Positions 46,238 through 58,070 of a stretch of DNA of 64,000 nucleotides are shown here, piece by piece; position 1 is the stretch's first letter; every line of letters begins with the position of its first letter. Made by a program: the position numbers and the translations under genes. The notes below the pieces were generated by a model. The model did no database searches, was not told the origin of the DNA, and saw only the letters and a program-made list of their open reading frames with translations. This DNA is from Quercus robur (Eukaryota > Streptophyta > Magnoliopsida > Fagales > Fagaceae), in the NCBI RefSeq assembly GCF_932294415.1, contig NC_065543.1:45533777-45597776 (forward strand). Reading direction: 5' to 3'.

Positions 46238-47347
46238 TGAAAGTTCAAAAACGTGTACAAAAACACTTTTGAACGTTTAGACCCCCAAAAACCAATTTAA
46301 TCAACACACGCAATATGTTAAACAATAATGTGCGGAAACTTAACATATGCTATAACATGGTATTGATTAAACAACTATCTAAGCCACAACAAAATAAACC
46401 ACAGCAGATAATGTAAAGGCAGAGATAGAGAGGAAGGAAGATGCAAACACAGCGATAACACCAGATATGTTATCGAAGAGGAAACCGAAGACCTCGGCGA
46501 AAAACCTCTCCGCCGCCCTCCAAGCGGTAATCAATCCACTAGAAAATATAGTTGGGATACAAGGACAGCAATAGACCCTCCAAGCCTAATCTACCCAATG
46601 CACCTAAGCCCTCCAAGCTTCTTGCTCCAACGAGGTTGCGCCGAACCTTTTTCTTTTCTAGCTTTCCGGATTCCGCTACTACACCGTAGCATCAACCAAT
46701 GAATATTGGCTCCTTCCTAACTGCTTCCCAGAACTCCAAACGTCTGTCTCACAGAGATGATAATGGTGAGAACCAGGTTTGGTATAATGGCCTCTCAAGG
46801 ATTTGACAATGGAGAGGAAGAGAGTGAGGGATTTTGATGAGACTCTAAGGTAGAGATTGTGGGTGAAACAATCTGGTTTTTCTTTAGGGTTTCTCTCTCA
46901 AAATTCTCTCTGGAAGCTCTCTTTCAAACGTGGGTTAAAAGGGTATTTATACTGGAGAGGAGTGGAATGCGAAACGTCAGGTTTTTCCAAAACAGGGGTG
47001 GCTCGCGGCTTGACCTCGCGGCTTGACTAAGTCGCGAGTTCCAGTCGCGAGTTAACCGTATGGCCAGTTGTCCTGTTTTGTCCTGTAGTGCTCCAGCTAG
47101 CATGACTGTTCATCTTCCAGCATGCTTGGCACGTGTGCATCTTCTGGCGGGTTGAAGCCGCGAGACCAGTCGCGAGTCCCAGCCGCGACACTCTGTTTTC
47201 TTGCACACTCTTGAGCAATCTTCACACTATCTCACTCACTACCCTTACAACAATCCCACCTAAATACAGGGTTACTAAATGCTGAATTACAAGCAAATTT
47301 GGCACGGAATAAAGCCAATTAGATGGTTGAATAAATTCAACCTTACA
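46238..47347 (-). repeat. 5' LTR of the nested element
   Basis: 1110 bp, offset by 7289 from the left copy, with no difference seen. The TATA box is at 46944-46951 (plus tatttata), and the CGCG motif cluster is at 47001-47189. Confidence 0.95.
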
Positions 47348-48702
47348 GGTTGTAAATGGGTCCTTAGAAAAAAGTTGAAACCGGATGGATCAATAGATAA
47401 GTTTAAAGCTAGACTTGTTGCAAAAGGCTTTAAACAAAAAGCTGATCTTGATTTCTTTGATACATTTTCTCCGGTAACAAGAATTACATCTATTAGATTG
47501 TTAATTGCTATTGCTGCAATTTTTGATTTGAAAATTCATCAAATGGATGTAAAAACTGCTTTTCTAAATGGGGACCTAGAGGAAGAGATTTATATGGACC
47601 AACTTGAAGGCTTTGTAGAGCCTGAACAAGAAAGCAAGGTATGTAAGCTAACTAAATCCCTATATGGCTTAAAACAAGCACCTGAGTAGTGGCATGAAAA
47701 GTTTGATTCCTGCATGATTGAGAATGGTTATAAATCAAATGAATGTGATAAATGTATTTATTCTAAATCATGGAATAATCTACATGTTATTATTAGCCTC
47801 TATGTGGATGATATGATGATTTTTGGCTCAAATATGCATGTTATAAATGAGACAAAAAATATGCTTAAAAGCCATTTTGATATGAAAGATCTTGGTGAGG
47901 CTAATTTTATTTTGGGTATGAAAATTACAAAAACATGTGATGGAATATATCTTGATCAATCACATTATGTTGAGAAAATATTGAGAAAATATAATTTTCA
48001 TAATCACAAAAGTGTAGCTACTCCTTTTGATTCTAGTGTTCATTTATTTCCTGTGAATAATGATGATGAGATTTTTAATCAAAAGGATTATGCTAGTATC
48101 ATTGGTAGTTTGCGTTATGCTACTGATTGTACTAGACCTAACATTGCATATGCAGTAGGAGTGCTTAGTAGATTTACTAGCAAGCCTAGTAAAGATCATT
48201 GGCTAGCTATTGAGCGAGTCATGAGATATTTAATTGGTACCAAAAACTATGGCATATTTTATAAAAAGTACCCTGCTGTGATTGAAGCTTTTAGTGATGC
48301 CGATTGGAATACTTTGTCAGGAGATTCTCTCTCTACTACTGGTTATTTTTTTACCTTAGGTAGTGGTGCTATTTGTTGGAAATCTAAAAAGCAAACAATA
48401 ATTGCTAATTCAACAATGGAAGCTGAATTAATAGCATTAGCTTCAGCTAGTGAAGAGGCAAATTGGCTTAGAGATTTGTTATATGAAATTCCACTTTGGG
48501 AAAAGCCAATTCCACCTATATTAATTCATTGTGATAGCACTGCAGCACAGTATCGTGCGATCTTATTTGAGTAGTGGCATCATAACTGTGGATTATATTA
48601 AATCTAATGATAATCTAGTAGATCCATTTACCAAGGCCTTGGCAAAAGATAGAGTCTGGAATACATCGAGGGGGATGGAACTAAAGTCCATAGAATCATG
48701 AG
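47348..48702 (+). pseudogene. copia RT and RNase H (3' part), broken
   Basis: This continues the host copia RT after the nested element and its duplicated ggttg. It shows the RT segment with KARLVAKGF and TFSPVTR, the catalytic YVDDMMIFG, the RNase H motifs (FSDADWNT, STMEAELIAL) and the C-terminal SRGMELK. A TAG stop lies at 47687-47689 after YGLKQAPE. Near 48550-48575 a deletion with a frameshift removes part of RNase H. The polyprotein ends about 48702. The next 600 bp to the 3' LTR is non-coding with a G-rich PPT at its end. Confidence 0.9.
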
Positions 48703-49299
48703 CCATGTATGAGGATACCCAACCCAAGGACCAGAGATCCTGAGAATTGGGTTCAATGGGAAAAACGAATCATACGATGGTCGTAAGAAATGCACTATTC
48801 ATCTTTTTTTGATAATTATTTATTCTGTAAATAATTTTTTAATTGTTCATCCCTATGATGTAAGTGCATTTATCCTGTAATGTGGAGAGGTTGAGAAAAA
48901 AACTCTTAATGAAATTTGTAGCTCGTATGAGTGGGGTGTCAGAATTACAGGAGCACCCTTGACAAAATTTCACCTATGTAAGTGTGGGGGTGGGGCCGCT
49001 CCCTATGAGATTTGGACTTAATCTCAAATACACTCATGAAACTGGGATCAGCACACGGCCGTAAAGTGCTAGTTATAAAAGCTCATGTCAACACCTAGAT
49101 CATTATGTGTGAGCATCAATGCTTTATTTCCCTTAAGCAGTCATAGTTCAAGTCGGAGACCACTACTGACTCTGGAGTAGAGATTGTTGTTTCACTAAGT
49201 GAAGGTTCAATGCAGAGCACACCTTCATGATGCATAATAATCCCTCTTTGCCCGGTAATCTCTCATTTTCCAAATTTAATATTAAAATGAGTGGGGGAA

Positions 49300-49908
49300 T
49301 GTTAGTGCATTTTAAATTAAATATGTTAAAACTCAAAATAACTGATGATGAATAAAGAGATGAGTTATAATAAAAGTTGTTAAAGAAAGAGTTGTTAAAG
49401 AAAGAGTTACTTGTATGTAAGTTAGATTAATAAAATTAAGAGAAGTTTTCTAAATTAATAAACAACATGTAGGTTATATGAAGGGTTGGAAGACTATATA
49501 TACGGCTATGCTATGGACTAATTTCACATCAAAAGTGAATGAAGAAAATAGTTAAAAGCAAAGTGCATTGTGTGAGAGAGTGAATTCTATAATATTCCTA
49601 AATACTTAAGAAATTTCGGGCCAAAGAAAGGTGTTTTTCTGGTGGAGCTTTGGGCTTGAACACTTTGTGCAGAAACTATTCTAGCCATACAACATTTGTT
49701 GGGCTGTTGTATCATGAGGGAGACAAGTCAGAGAAGGTCTGTACCGGTTACAAAGATTAGCCAACCAAGGGCTTGAATCTCCTTAAAGAGAGCGAGTGCC
49801 GCGCCTCAGTCCAAATAGTGTTGTGTAATTTTTCTCATTGAATTAATAATATTCAGAAGTACTATTCAGTTTCTCATTGTGTTATTTCCATTATTATTGT
49901 GTTTGCAC

Positions 49909-49913
<5 letters not shown>
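49300..49913 (+). repeat. 3' LTR of the copia element
   Basis: 614 bp, same termini as the 5' LTR, with about 11 substitutions relative to it. It is followed directly by the TA microsatellite (49914-49939) that contains the target duplication. Confidence 0.95.
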
Positions 49914-49939
<26 letters not shown>

Positions 49940-49969
49940 AATTTATTTTAGGAGATGCAATATATCGTT

Positions 49970-50910
49970 TTTTTCCCCCTTTCCGTATTACTGCCCATGC
50001 ACTAAGGTTAACCTCTGCCATTGGAGGATCCTTGACAATCCTACTTGCAAAGCTTGCGGTTTGGAGGTTGAGACTAGCGCCCATGTGTTTTGGCATAGTG
50101 AAAAGGCACAGGAGATATGGCAGCTATCTGGATTTCAGTTGATACCCGTGGGGCTTACTACCATGAGTTTGAAGACCTACTGTGGCACCTAAAATTTGTT
50201 CAGCATGTGGACAATGAACTTTTGAGCTTTATAGTTACCATTTCATGGAGCATGTGGTTCATCCGAAATGCTGTTAGACAAAGAGAGCCCATGGCAACAT
50301 GCATCATTTGTGCTGCACAAATGCAGGAGCTTGTTTGCAGAGTTCCAGTTAGCAAACTCTACTCCAACACGGCAGTTAGTGACCGAGGACACCTCCACAG
50401 GAACTGTTTTACAAGATCAATGTTGATGGGGCTGTCTTTGCTCAACTAAACACATCAGGTGTGGTAGCGGTTATTAGGGATTCGGCCGGAAGGGTTGTAG
50501 CGGCATTGAGTAAAAATCCAAACGTGTCATTGGGACCCCTGGAGATGGAAGCTGTGGTGTTGGCAGAAGGAGTTCGTTTTGCCTGGGAGGTGGTCATATG
50601 TGATGACAGTGATGTAGTGTTTGAGAGCGATTCCAAAATAGCCTCAAATGCAGTTTTAGGCAATACAGCTCCACCTATAGCCATTGCTAACGTTATTATG
50701 GGGGATCCAACAGCAATTGAAGGTGTTTCGAATAGCACAAGTTTCATATATATGTAAAAAGACAGGAAAATAAGTTTGCTCATATCTTGGCCTAGTTTGC
50801 GAAGGGTATTGATAGTTTTGTAGTTTGGATAAAGGAAAACTCGTTTATGATTGAGTTCTCGTTGGCTCAAGGTGTAATGAGTTTCTCCTTTTCTTAATAA
50901 AAGTGCCATC
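49970..50910 (+). pseudogene. Fragment of a LINE ORF2 3' end (zf-RVT and RNase H-like)
   Basis: In shifting frames the stretch shows a cysteine-rich zf-RVT-like segment (CKACGLEVE...HVFWHS, about 50050-50110), an RNase H-like start (KINVDGAV, about 50425), a middle (VAVIRDSAGRVVAAL, GPLEMEAVVLAEGVRFA, FESDSKIAS), and the C-terminal FAHILA...FVVWI. Multiple frame breaks and stops show that it is dead. No clear 3' A-tail or target duplication is visible. Confidence 0.65.
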
Positions 50911-51926
50911 TTCTTATCATTTTTTTTTTTTTTAATTTGTAAAATAGTATATGGTTGACGCTTTTTGGATGGATAATAATGTATTTTAGCCTAATATTTT
51001 CTTGATATCTTTCCATATTTTACACGCGTGTTTGCTTTTTTTCTACATGTGACTTTTTAATTTTTAATATTTTTTTTTGAAACCATGTGACTTTTTAAAT
51101 TTTCGTTTGTTAATTACTCATACTTTCTTTTAAATCAAATATTTTTAGTATGATGTCGTCCAAGATAATTCAAAGTTACAAACTAGTATTTTCTAGAAGT
51201 ACCATCCAAATTACCAATAAATGGTACTTTTCTTTGATACAAAATACACAACTAAAATGGTTAAATACTACTGTTTAACAAAATATATATGGATCTACCA
51301 CTGTTTGTGAAATAATTAGGGATTTACCACTTTTTTAAAACTCAAGTTTTATGAAAATTTTTTGATGGAACTCGAGTTCCATAAAAAATGGTACGGCAAA
51401 TTTGAAGACTATTTTTTCAAAAAACTCGAGTTACACGGCAAACTCGAGTTTCAGAAAGATGGTAGATTACTAAATATTTCACAAATAATGGTATATTGCT
51501 AAATATTTTTCCAAACAGTGGTGTATGGTCATTTTGGCCCAAAATACACCCCATTTTCAAAAAAAAAAAAAAAAAAAAAAAAAAACCCCATTTTCACTTG
51601 CACCAAACAGCCTCTAGGAACTTGACCGTTTGATATCATGATATATCACTGTACATTGTTCCTGTTTTATTTTATGATATTTCTTCCTAATAAAATCACT
51701 AGCCGGCTTCTTTAAAAAAAAAAAAAAAATTAATTATAATAAAAAAAACCGGCCAATGAACACTATAATAAAATTTTGAACGTTTTCAAATTTCGTAATT
51801 TTAAGTAGAGTAAATTATTGATAATAACTTTTTTTTAATTAAAAGATAGAAATATTTTTTTGAGAAACGATTAAAAAGCTAGAAATTGATAATAGAATTC
51901 AAGCAATCCTAAATTGTCTTAATAAA
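50911..51926. other. AT-rich spacer with a second CTCGAG-type MITE
   Basis: About 51250-51540 is related to the MITE at 10570-10953 (actcgagttacacggcaaactcgag and the ggtcattttggccc end). A poly-A run is near 51560-51585. No gene is seen. Confidence 0.5.
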
Positions 51927-53381
51927 TCATATACTATATAATAAAACTTGGGTTTAGAAGCTGTGGTTATGCCAAGTAACTTCACTAAATTGCAAAATTT
52001 TTTTAAAAAATAGATATAATTTTTTTTTTTAATCTTCTTCTCCTATATATAATTTCTTTGATTAATGAAAATCTTAATTTGATTATAATCCAAATTCTTA
52101 TAATTTAGAAGTTGATAAAAATTCTTAATTGATAAAAAAAAAAATCTTAGTACTTATCAATTTGCCATATGTACTACGTTTTTTTTGAGGTAGAAGATAG
52201 ATATTGTATTGTGCAAAAGAGCCAGAAGTTCTAATGCCAAAAGGAAAAGGAAGACCACTAGCAGCAACACGCTGCAAGCCTAGATATAATGCAGTAACAG
52301 TTAAGTCTTCTTATCTTTTTTGATAAAAATTCTTCTTATCAATTAATTCACTTCTTTATCTATCCACGGATCCACCTATGTTTATTATATACACGGTTTT
52401 TCATTTATTTATTATCAATAATTTTTTTTTTCTAATTAGTACATTGTACACACCTATGTTTTTACACTATTAGTATTTTACTAACCTTAGGTTTCTCTTC
52501 ACTTCCAAATTCTTTATTTACATACCTTCTCTTTATCTTATTATTTTTAACTTAATTAAAAATCTTAATTCCATTATAATTTATAATTCTATATTAGTTA
52601 GACATCTTTTAAGTTGATATATCATCTATTATTTTGGAGAAGAGAAACTCACACCAATAAATAAATCCCTGAATCCCCGAGACATAGACGCTATGTATTT
52701 CTCTTCACTCGAGCTTCTTGCGGTTTTTAATTATAAAATTCAAACCATATGAAAACATAGTTGATTGAAGGTTTTTTTTTTTTTTTGGCTTACCATTATG
52801 TTTTGATTTGGACGATTTGCACAATTACATCCTATCTTCGTGGTTTGTTTAAAAGTTTTTTGTTGATTGCATTTGTAAATATTGTATTATGATCAAAGTT
52901 TGTGCTAAATATGTAGTTGCAAGTTGGATGAAATATTATATTGTATTAATGCTACATGTCTTATCAATAGGAAGATGATTGTTGTTGTCGACCTCACATG
53001 AATAATTAAAGAATTTTTTGGATTAAAATCTTCATGATTTACATATATATTGCTAATATATCTGTACATCTCACTTTTAATTAAAAATTATATGTTCTAC
53101 CATTCTATTTCCATTGTATGAGAAAATTTTACTTTTTAAAATTTTTAGTATGCATCAAGTAATTAGGTCTTTTTTTTATGTATATTATTTTTTCCAATAT
53201 TATTTTTTGTGTCTATAAGTACTTTCCCATTATATTTTGAATCTTAAATTTTAATGTCTTGCAAATTTAGTATATGTTAGCTATGATATATGTTGATTCA
53301 TATTGGTGGGTATGGATGTCCTAATATATGATTTATACTCTATAGCTTTTTCCTAGCAAGTTGGAGACTCAACCGTTTATA

Positions 53382-53404
53382 TATATATATATATATATAT
53401 ATAT
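53382..53404. repeat. TA microsatellite
   Basis: A run of (ta)n just before the solo LTR, inside the Helitron. The Helitron interior 51927-53381 is AT-rich with nothing coding seen. Confidence 0.85.
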
Positions 53405-55132
53405 GGGTGTGTAGGACCTTGCCAGAAGGTATCTGTAAGGACCAAATTCGTGGCTCAGTCTAGGATGAATGGACTTAGGCCCAAAAAGCCCAAAATAATG
53501 AATTTGTAGAGAGTGGGTCAAAGAACTAGGCCATAATGAACTGGACAACGGCTAATATGGAATTGGATGACAATCATGCACAAATAAGAAGTACTAATAT
53601 GAATGAACTTCTTGTCTGAGGAGGCAAGTGTTCATATAAATCAACTAAATAGAGTACAAGTGCAATTTTGATTGCTACAGTATTCTTTCTCTTTATTTTT
53701 CCAATCACTTCCTCATGGAGGGTCTCTTACATTATATAGCTCTCTTTAGACCATTTTGATTCTACACTTGTTGGTCATCTGAGCTCTTATCTGAGTACCT
53801 GTCCCATCAGATACCCTCTTTGGCTTTCTGTGAGTTGTGGTAGTCAAGGTTAGGCCTGTCCATGGGTCGGGTCGGTTCGGGTTTGGGCCTGAACCGAACT
53901 CGACCCGTTTGAATCGGGTGGACAAATTTTAGACCCGTATCCGTCCGAACAGTCGGGTCGGATTCAGTGAATCGGGTCATCGGATGGGCGGGTCGGAGCT
54001 GTCGATTAGGCGGGTTGGGCCATTAATATGGGCCCAGTTTTTGAACTTACATGAAATTTTTGTAGGTGAAAGTTTATCAGCCCTTTTAGCCCACTTTTAG
54101 CCCAAATTTAGAAGTTGGCAGTTCTAAAAATTATTTGGGTGTCATAATTTTTTAACTTTCCATATAAAACAGATTGGGCCTCTGTTTTCCCTAATTTTTT
54201 ATAACTTTCCATATAAAACAGATTGGGCCTCTGTTTTCCCTAATTTTTTTTTAAAAAATGGGACTTTCAACTAAACTAAAATGAAGCAACTTTGCTTCCA
54301 AATATATTGGGTCATCAGAACAAAATCTTCCTGGAAAAACAACCTCACCAAAGGTCACAAAATAAGCCAATTTCTACCCCCTGTTAAGCATTAAATATCC
54401 TGGACAAAATACTCCACAACAACACAAAATAAACCTATTTTTACATCTGTTCAGCCTCCACAGCCTCCACACATGGACCACAAAAACTAAACAGCCACAT
54501 TGACTACAAATTAAACAGCCACATTGACTACAAATTGTCTAAACAACCACATTGACACAAAATCCCATTTTCACCACCTGTGACTTGTTAAACAGCCACA
54601 TTGACTACCCAAAAATCACCACAACAAATAACCTGGACATAATAGCAAAACAATACACAAAATGTGTATTTCCATTCCAACAACCACACAACAAGTGATT
54701 AATTATAAGGCAGTAAAATCAATGTTTCCACAAGGCAGTAAGTCATAAGGCAGCAACCTTGCTGGCTATACAATGTTCCCAGCAATATAATTAATTACAA
54801 ATTATAAAATACCATAGGTATTTCCCAAAAACAAATAGCTTTTCCTAAACATTAAATGGCAAATTCTCAAGCTTATAACTAATAGAAAAGAAAACCTATA
54901 TGATTCCTAGGATTTCTTTCCTATAAGCATTAAGACTAGTATTGTTAGAAGAGCAATTTACAAAAAAGCTTCCAAAAGGTTCTGCCTTCTTCACAAAATA
55001 AGTGATTCCGCCTACAAAAGACAAAAAAATATTTAACAAATAATACATTTACTACCAAATATAAGACCAAATATAAAGGGCAGCAAGCTAAAACAGTAAG
55101 AGGCCAAAGGCAGTAACATACCAACTTAGTTA

Positions 55133-57485
55133 TCAATCTTCAACACTAATTATGGGTCGTTTGCCTAAGCTAGAACCCAATTTGGAGCTGGTACTTGCTG
55201 ATGCACTTGATGATGACTGTTGATTTAAAACTAGAAAAGAAAAGGAAATGCATACAACATATTAAATTTTGTTTGAACATGAGACATAGACTATAGGTTC
55301 TAGAATTTAAACATATTAGCATATTACCTAAATCATGAAATTCCTCCTCCAATGCCTCAACCTCATCCCTTGATTGGCGATGAGTAATTGGTATCGTGGC
55401 TTGAAGCTAATTTTGTGCACATACAAGGTTTTGAACCATGAGAGGAGAGAGAGAACTTCGAAATGGATCAACAATGCGGCCTCCGGTGCTGAATGCTGAC
55501 TCAGATGCAACAGTTGAAACTGGTACAGCCAGCACATCCTTAGCCACTTTGGACAACATTGGGTACCTATTAGAATTGTCCTTCCACCACCCCAACACCT
55601 CAAAATTCCCATCCCTTCTACCATCACAATTTTCAGCTAAATACTTGTCAACCTCATTACTACAACCTATAGATTGCTCAGCTTCTAAGAAAAGCTCATA
55701 CCGAGAGTGAACCATCACATATGGATCACTTGCATCACCCACCACCATTGGTGTCCTCTCACCCCCACTTGGTTCTTCCACATTTGGGGAATTAACAGAA
55801 CAGAAAAAATTATACAACTTCATCAAAAGAGCTTTCACCTTATCAACCATCACACTCCCCACTTCATTCCCATAAATTTCAGAAAAAGAGAACTTCAAAA
55901 ACCTCAATTTTTTTCGTGGATCAAGAACAACAGCCACATACAAAAGAGGATTAATCTTATCACCTTCCCCCTAATACTTCTCAAATTTAGTTTGCATGTT
56001 TGTGGCTGTGTTTTTCAAGAGGGTGTTTTGGGATTTAACTAAATGAGAAATACTCTCCTGAATAACAAAGATTTCATCAAAAAAGGCATTTGAGGTCACA
56101 TACAAAGAGCCAGAAATTTTTTTTGTTGCATTGTAAAAAAGCCTCAAAAAAGTCACAAATGCCCTACAATTTTGGAAATCACTCATACAAGGAGATCCCA
56201 AACCACCACTATCTTCCTTGCTCCTAAAATATGATGAATAACCATCATCTTCAAAGTCCATCCTAAGGAATACTTTCTCGAATTTTTTAGCTGTTTCTAA
56301 CATAAGGTAAGTTGAGTTCCACCTAGTAGGTACATCTAAACAAAGAAGACTCTTGGACTCCATACCTAACCTCTCCATAAAATTCCTAAAGGTTTGATTT
56401 CTATTAGGCGAGGACTTCACATACCTCACAGCTTCACGCACCCTACCAACAGATGCATCAATTTCTTTCAAACCCTCCCCAACAATTAGATTTAGGATAT
56501 GGGCACAACACCTCATGTGCATTAACTCATTTCCTAAAACTGTCCCATTCCAATCTTTTGTTACCCTTTGTAAAAATTTAACTGTGGTTAAATTGGAACT
56601 AGCATTATCCACTGTCAAAGTGAATATGCCATCAATACCCCACTCACGCAAAGACATCTCAATCTTCCTACCTATAGTCTCCCCCTTATGATCTTCAACT
56701 TGACAAAAATTTAAAATTCTTTTATGCAACTTCCAAGTATCATCAATAAAGTGACATGTGAGACACATATAATTCAAATTTTGTAAAGAAGTCCATGTGT
56801 CCATAGTAAGACAGACCCTACAACCCATCAAGGATTTCCTCAGCTTCTCTCTCTCACTATTATAAATTCCAATTACATCTCTAGCCACAGTTTGTCGAGA
56901 TGGAATATCTTTTACACGAAGCTTAGGTTGTAACGTAGTTACATATTTCTTAAACCCATAACCCTCAACACACCTAAAAGGCAACTCATCAATTATTATC
57001 ATTTCAGCTAGTGCCTTTCTAGACGCCTCAACAGAAAAAGTTGTTGACACAAGTTTGAACCCTTCATCTCCATCATTTTTGGGTTCAAAAGCCAAGGTTT
57101 TCTGCCCTTTATCTTCTCTATTAGGGTTCTTAGGACAGATTGTCACATGAGCTAATAAATTACTAGTACCACAACTCTTACTATCAGCCAGATATGATTT
57201 TTTACAATAATTACATACAGCCATAGTGACACCATCATCTACCTTTACTTTTTCAAAATGATTCCAAGCTAAAGACTTTTTCCTACCACTACCAGTACCA
57301 GTCTTACTCACTACACTAGGTGGAACTAGGGGCAACTCACCATCAATAGCTTCAGCTTGGGTTGCAGCAGCAGCCTCTTGGGTGGCAGTGGCAGTGGCAG
57401 TAGCACCATCTGCTTGGGAGGCAGCAGCACCATCCGCTTGGGTGGCAGCAGCACCATCCGCTTGTGTAGAAATGGAGGAATCCAT
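55133..57485 (-). pseudogene. hAT transposase (BED zinc finger, RNase H-like, hATC), near-intact
   Basis: The ATG at 57485 opens a frame broken only by TAG codons at 55971-55973 and at about 55407-55409. Residues 7-30 are repeats of TQADGAA. A BED zinc finger lies at about 73-120 (CNYC...HVTIC). The RNase H-like fold has aspartates 229 (TMDTWTS) and 293 (TVDNASSN). The C-terminal hATC dimerisation domain reads WWKDN...VSTVASESAFSTGGRI. After the second TAG the frame continues to 55328, where a donor (gatttag|gtaata) and an acceptor (cttttctag at 55231) add a Ser-rich final exon 55230-55133. A possible 5'UTR intron ends just before the ATG. This is the RICESLEEPER/Ac-type superfamily of cut-and-paste transposases. 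As read, two stops probably inactivate it. Confidence 0.9.
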
Positions 57486-57599
57486 GACCTAAAAAATCAA
57501 ACATAGAAATTAGCTAACTAACAATTAATAATAATAATCAAACAAACCAAAAAGAAAAATCTTTGATACTTGAATCTAGATAACAGCATTCTACATAAA

Positions 57600-58070
57600 A
57601 CTCTAACAACAAAAAAAAGAACAAGATCCCAACTTTTAACACAAAACACAAAGGGAAACAAAAATCATACCTTAAAGAAACTAGGGGGTGTTGGAGTTAT
57701 GAATTTGAAGACTGAAAACCCCACTTGGACAACTTTCAATTCCTGAGTAAAATTAAAATAGGAACAGAATTAATCAAACAAATAAACAAAGAACAAAAAA
57801 ACTTGGGAGTTTATTTGATTTTTAACAGTATAAATTTTACTATATAATAAAAGCTGAAACATTGAACACATCCACAACAGCTTAAGTTACATGAATCAAC
57901 TCTACGTCTCTAACAAAAAAAGAACAAAATCCCAACTTTGAACACAAAAAACAAAGGGAAACCTTAAAAAACCGTGGGTGTTAATTTCAAGTTTGAAGAC
58001 AATGAAAACCCCACATGTACAACTTTCAATTCCTGAATAAAATTTAAATAGGAACAAAATTAATCAAACA
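57600..58070. repeat. Diverged tandem duplication in the hAT 5' region
   Basis: About 57600-57780 and 57900-58070 are similar (aactttcaattcctga at 57731 and 58021, period about 290). They lie in the leader region of the transposase gene. A GGC repeat follows at about 58302-58327. The rest, 58330-59220, is the GA-rich, then AT-rich promoter side of the element with no other gene. Confidence 0.65.

Larger units (their letters stand above)
38949..47347 (-). mobile_element. Nested Sirevirus-like non-autonomous LTR element (gag plus env-like, no pol)
   Basis: The 8399-bp element has two 1110-bp LTRs (38949-40058, 46238-47347) in which I find no difference line by line. It is flanked by the 5-bp duplication ggttg (38944-38948, 47348-47352) within the host RT gene. 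It is transcribed on the minus strand: a PBS complementary to initiator tRNA-Met next to the right LTR, a PPT next to the left LTR, and a TATA box in each LTR. Its 6.2-kb interior holds an intact gag and an intact envelope-position ORF. No protease, integrase, RT or RNase H motif appears in any frame. Gag architecture, large LTRs, multiple PPTs and the 3' ORF suggest a Sirevirus (SIRE/Maximus) derivative that depends on enzymes in trans. Confidence 0.9.
35764..49913 (+). mobile_element. Degenerate Ty1/copia LTR retrotransposon (split by a nested element)
   Basis: Two 614-bp LTRs (35764-36377, 49300-49913) start TGTTAG and end CCAACA. They are flanked by the 5-bp duplication tatat inside a TA microsatellite. 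Without the nested insertion the element is about 5.75 kb, normal for copia. Domain order is gag, protease, integrase, RT, RNase H, which is copia order. The coding region has a gag frameshift, several stops and an RNase H deletion, so it is not autonomous. I count about 11 LTR differences (about 1.8%). A PPT-like tract (aaaatgagtgggggaa) precedes the 3' LTR. Confidence 0.95.

Noticed and set aside
55438-56042. Plus-strand ORFs across the hAT transposase
   Set aside because: Antisense shadows of the transposase.
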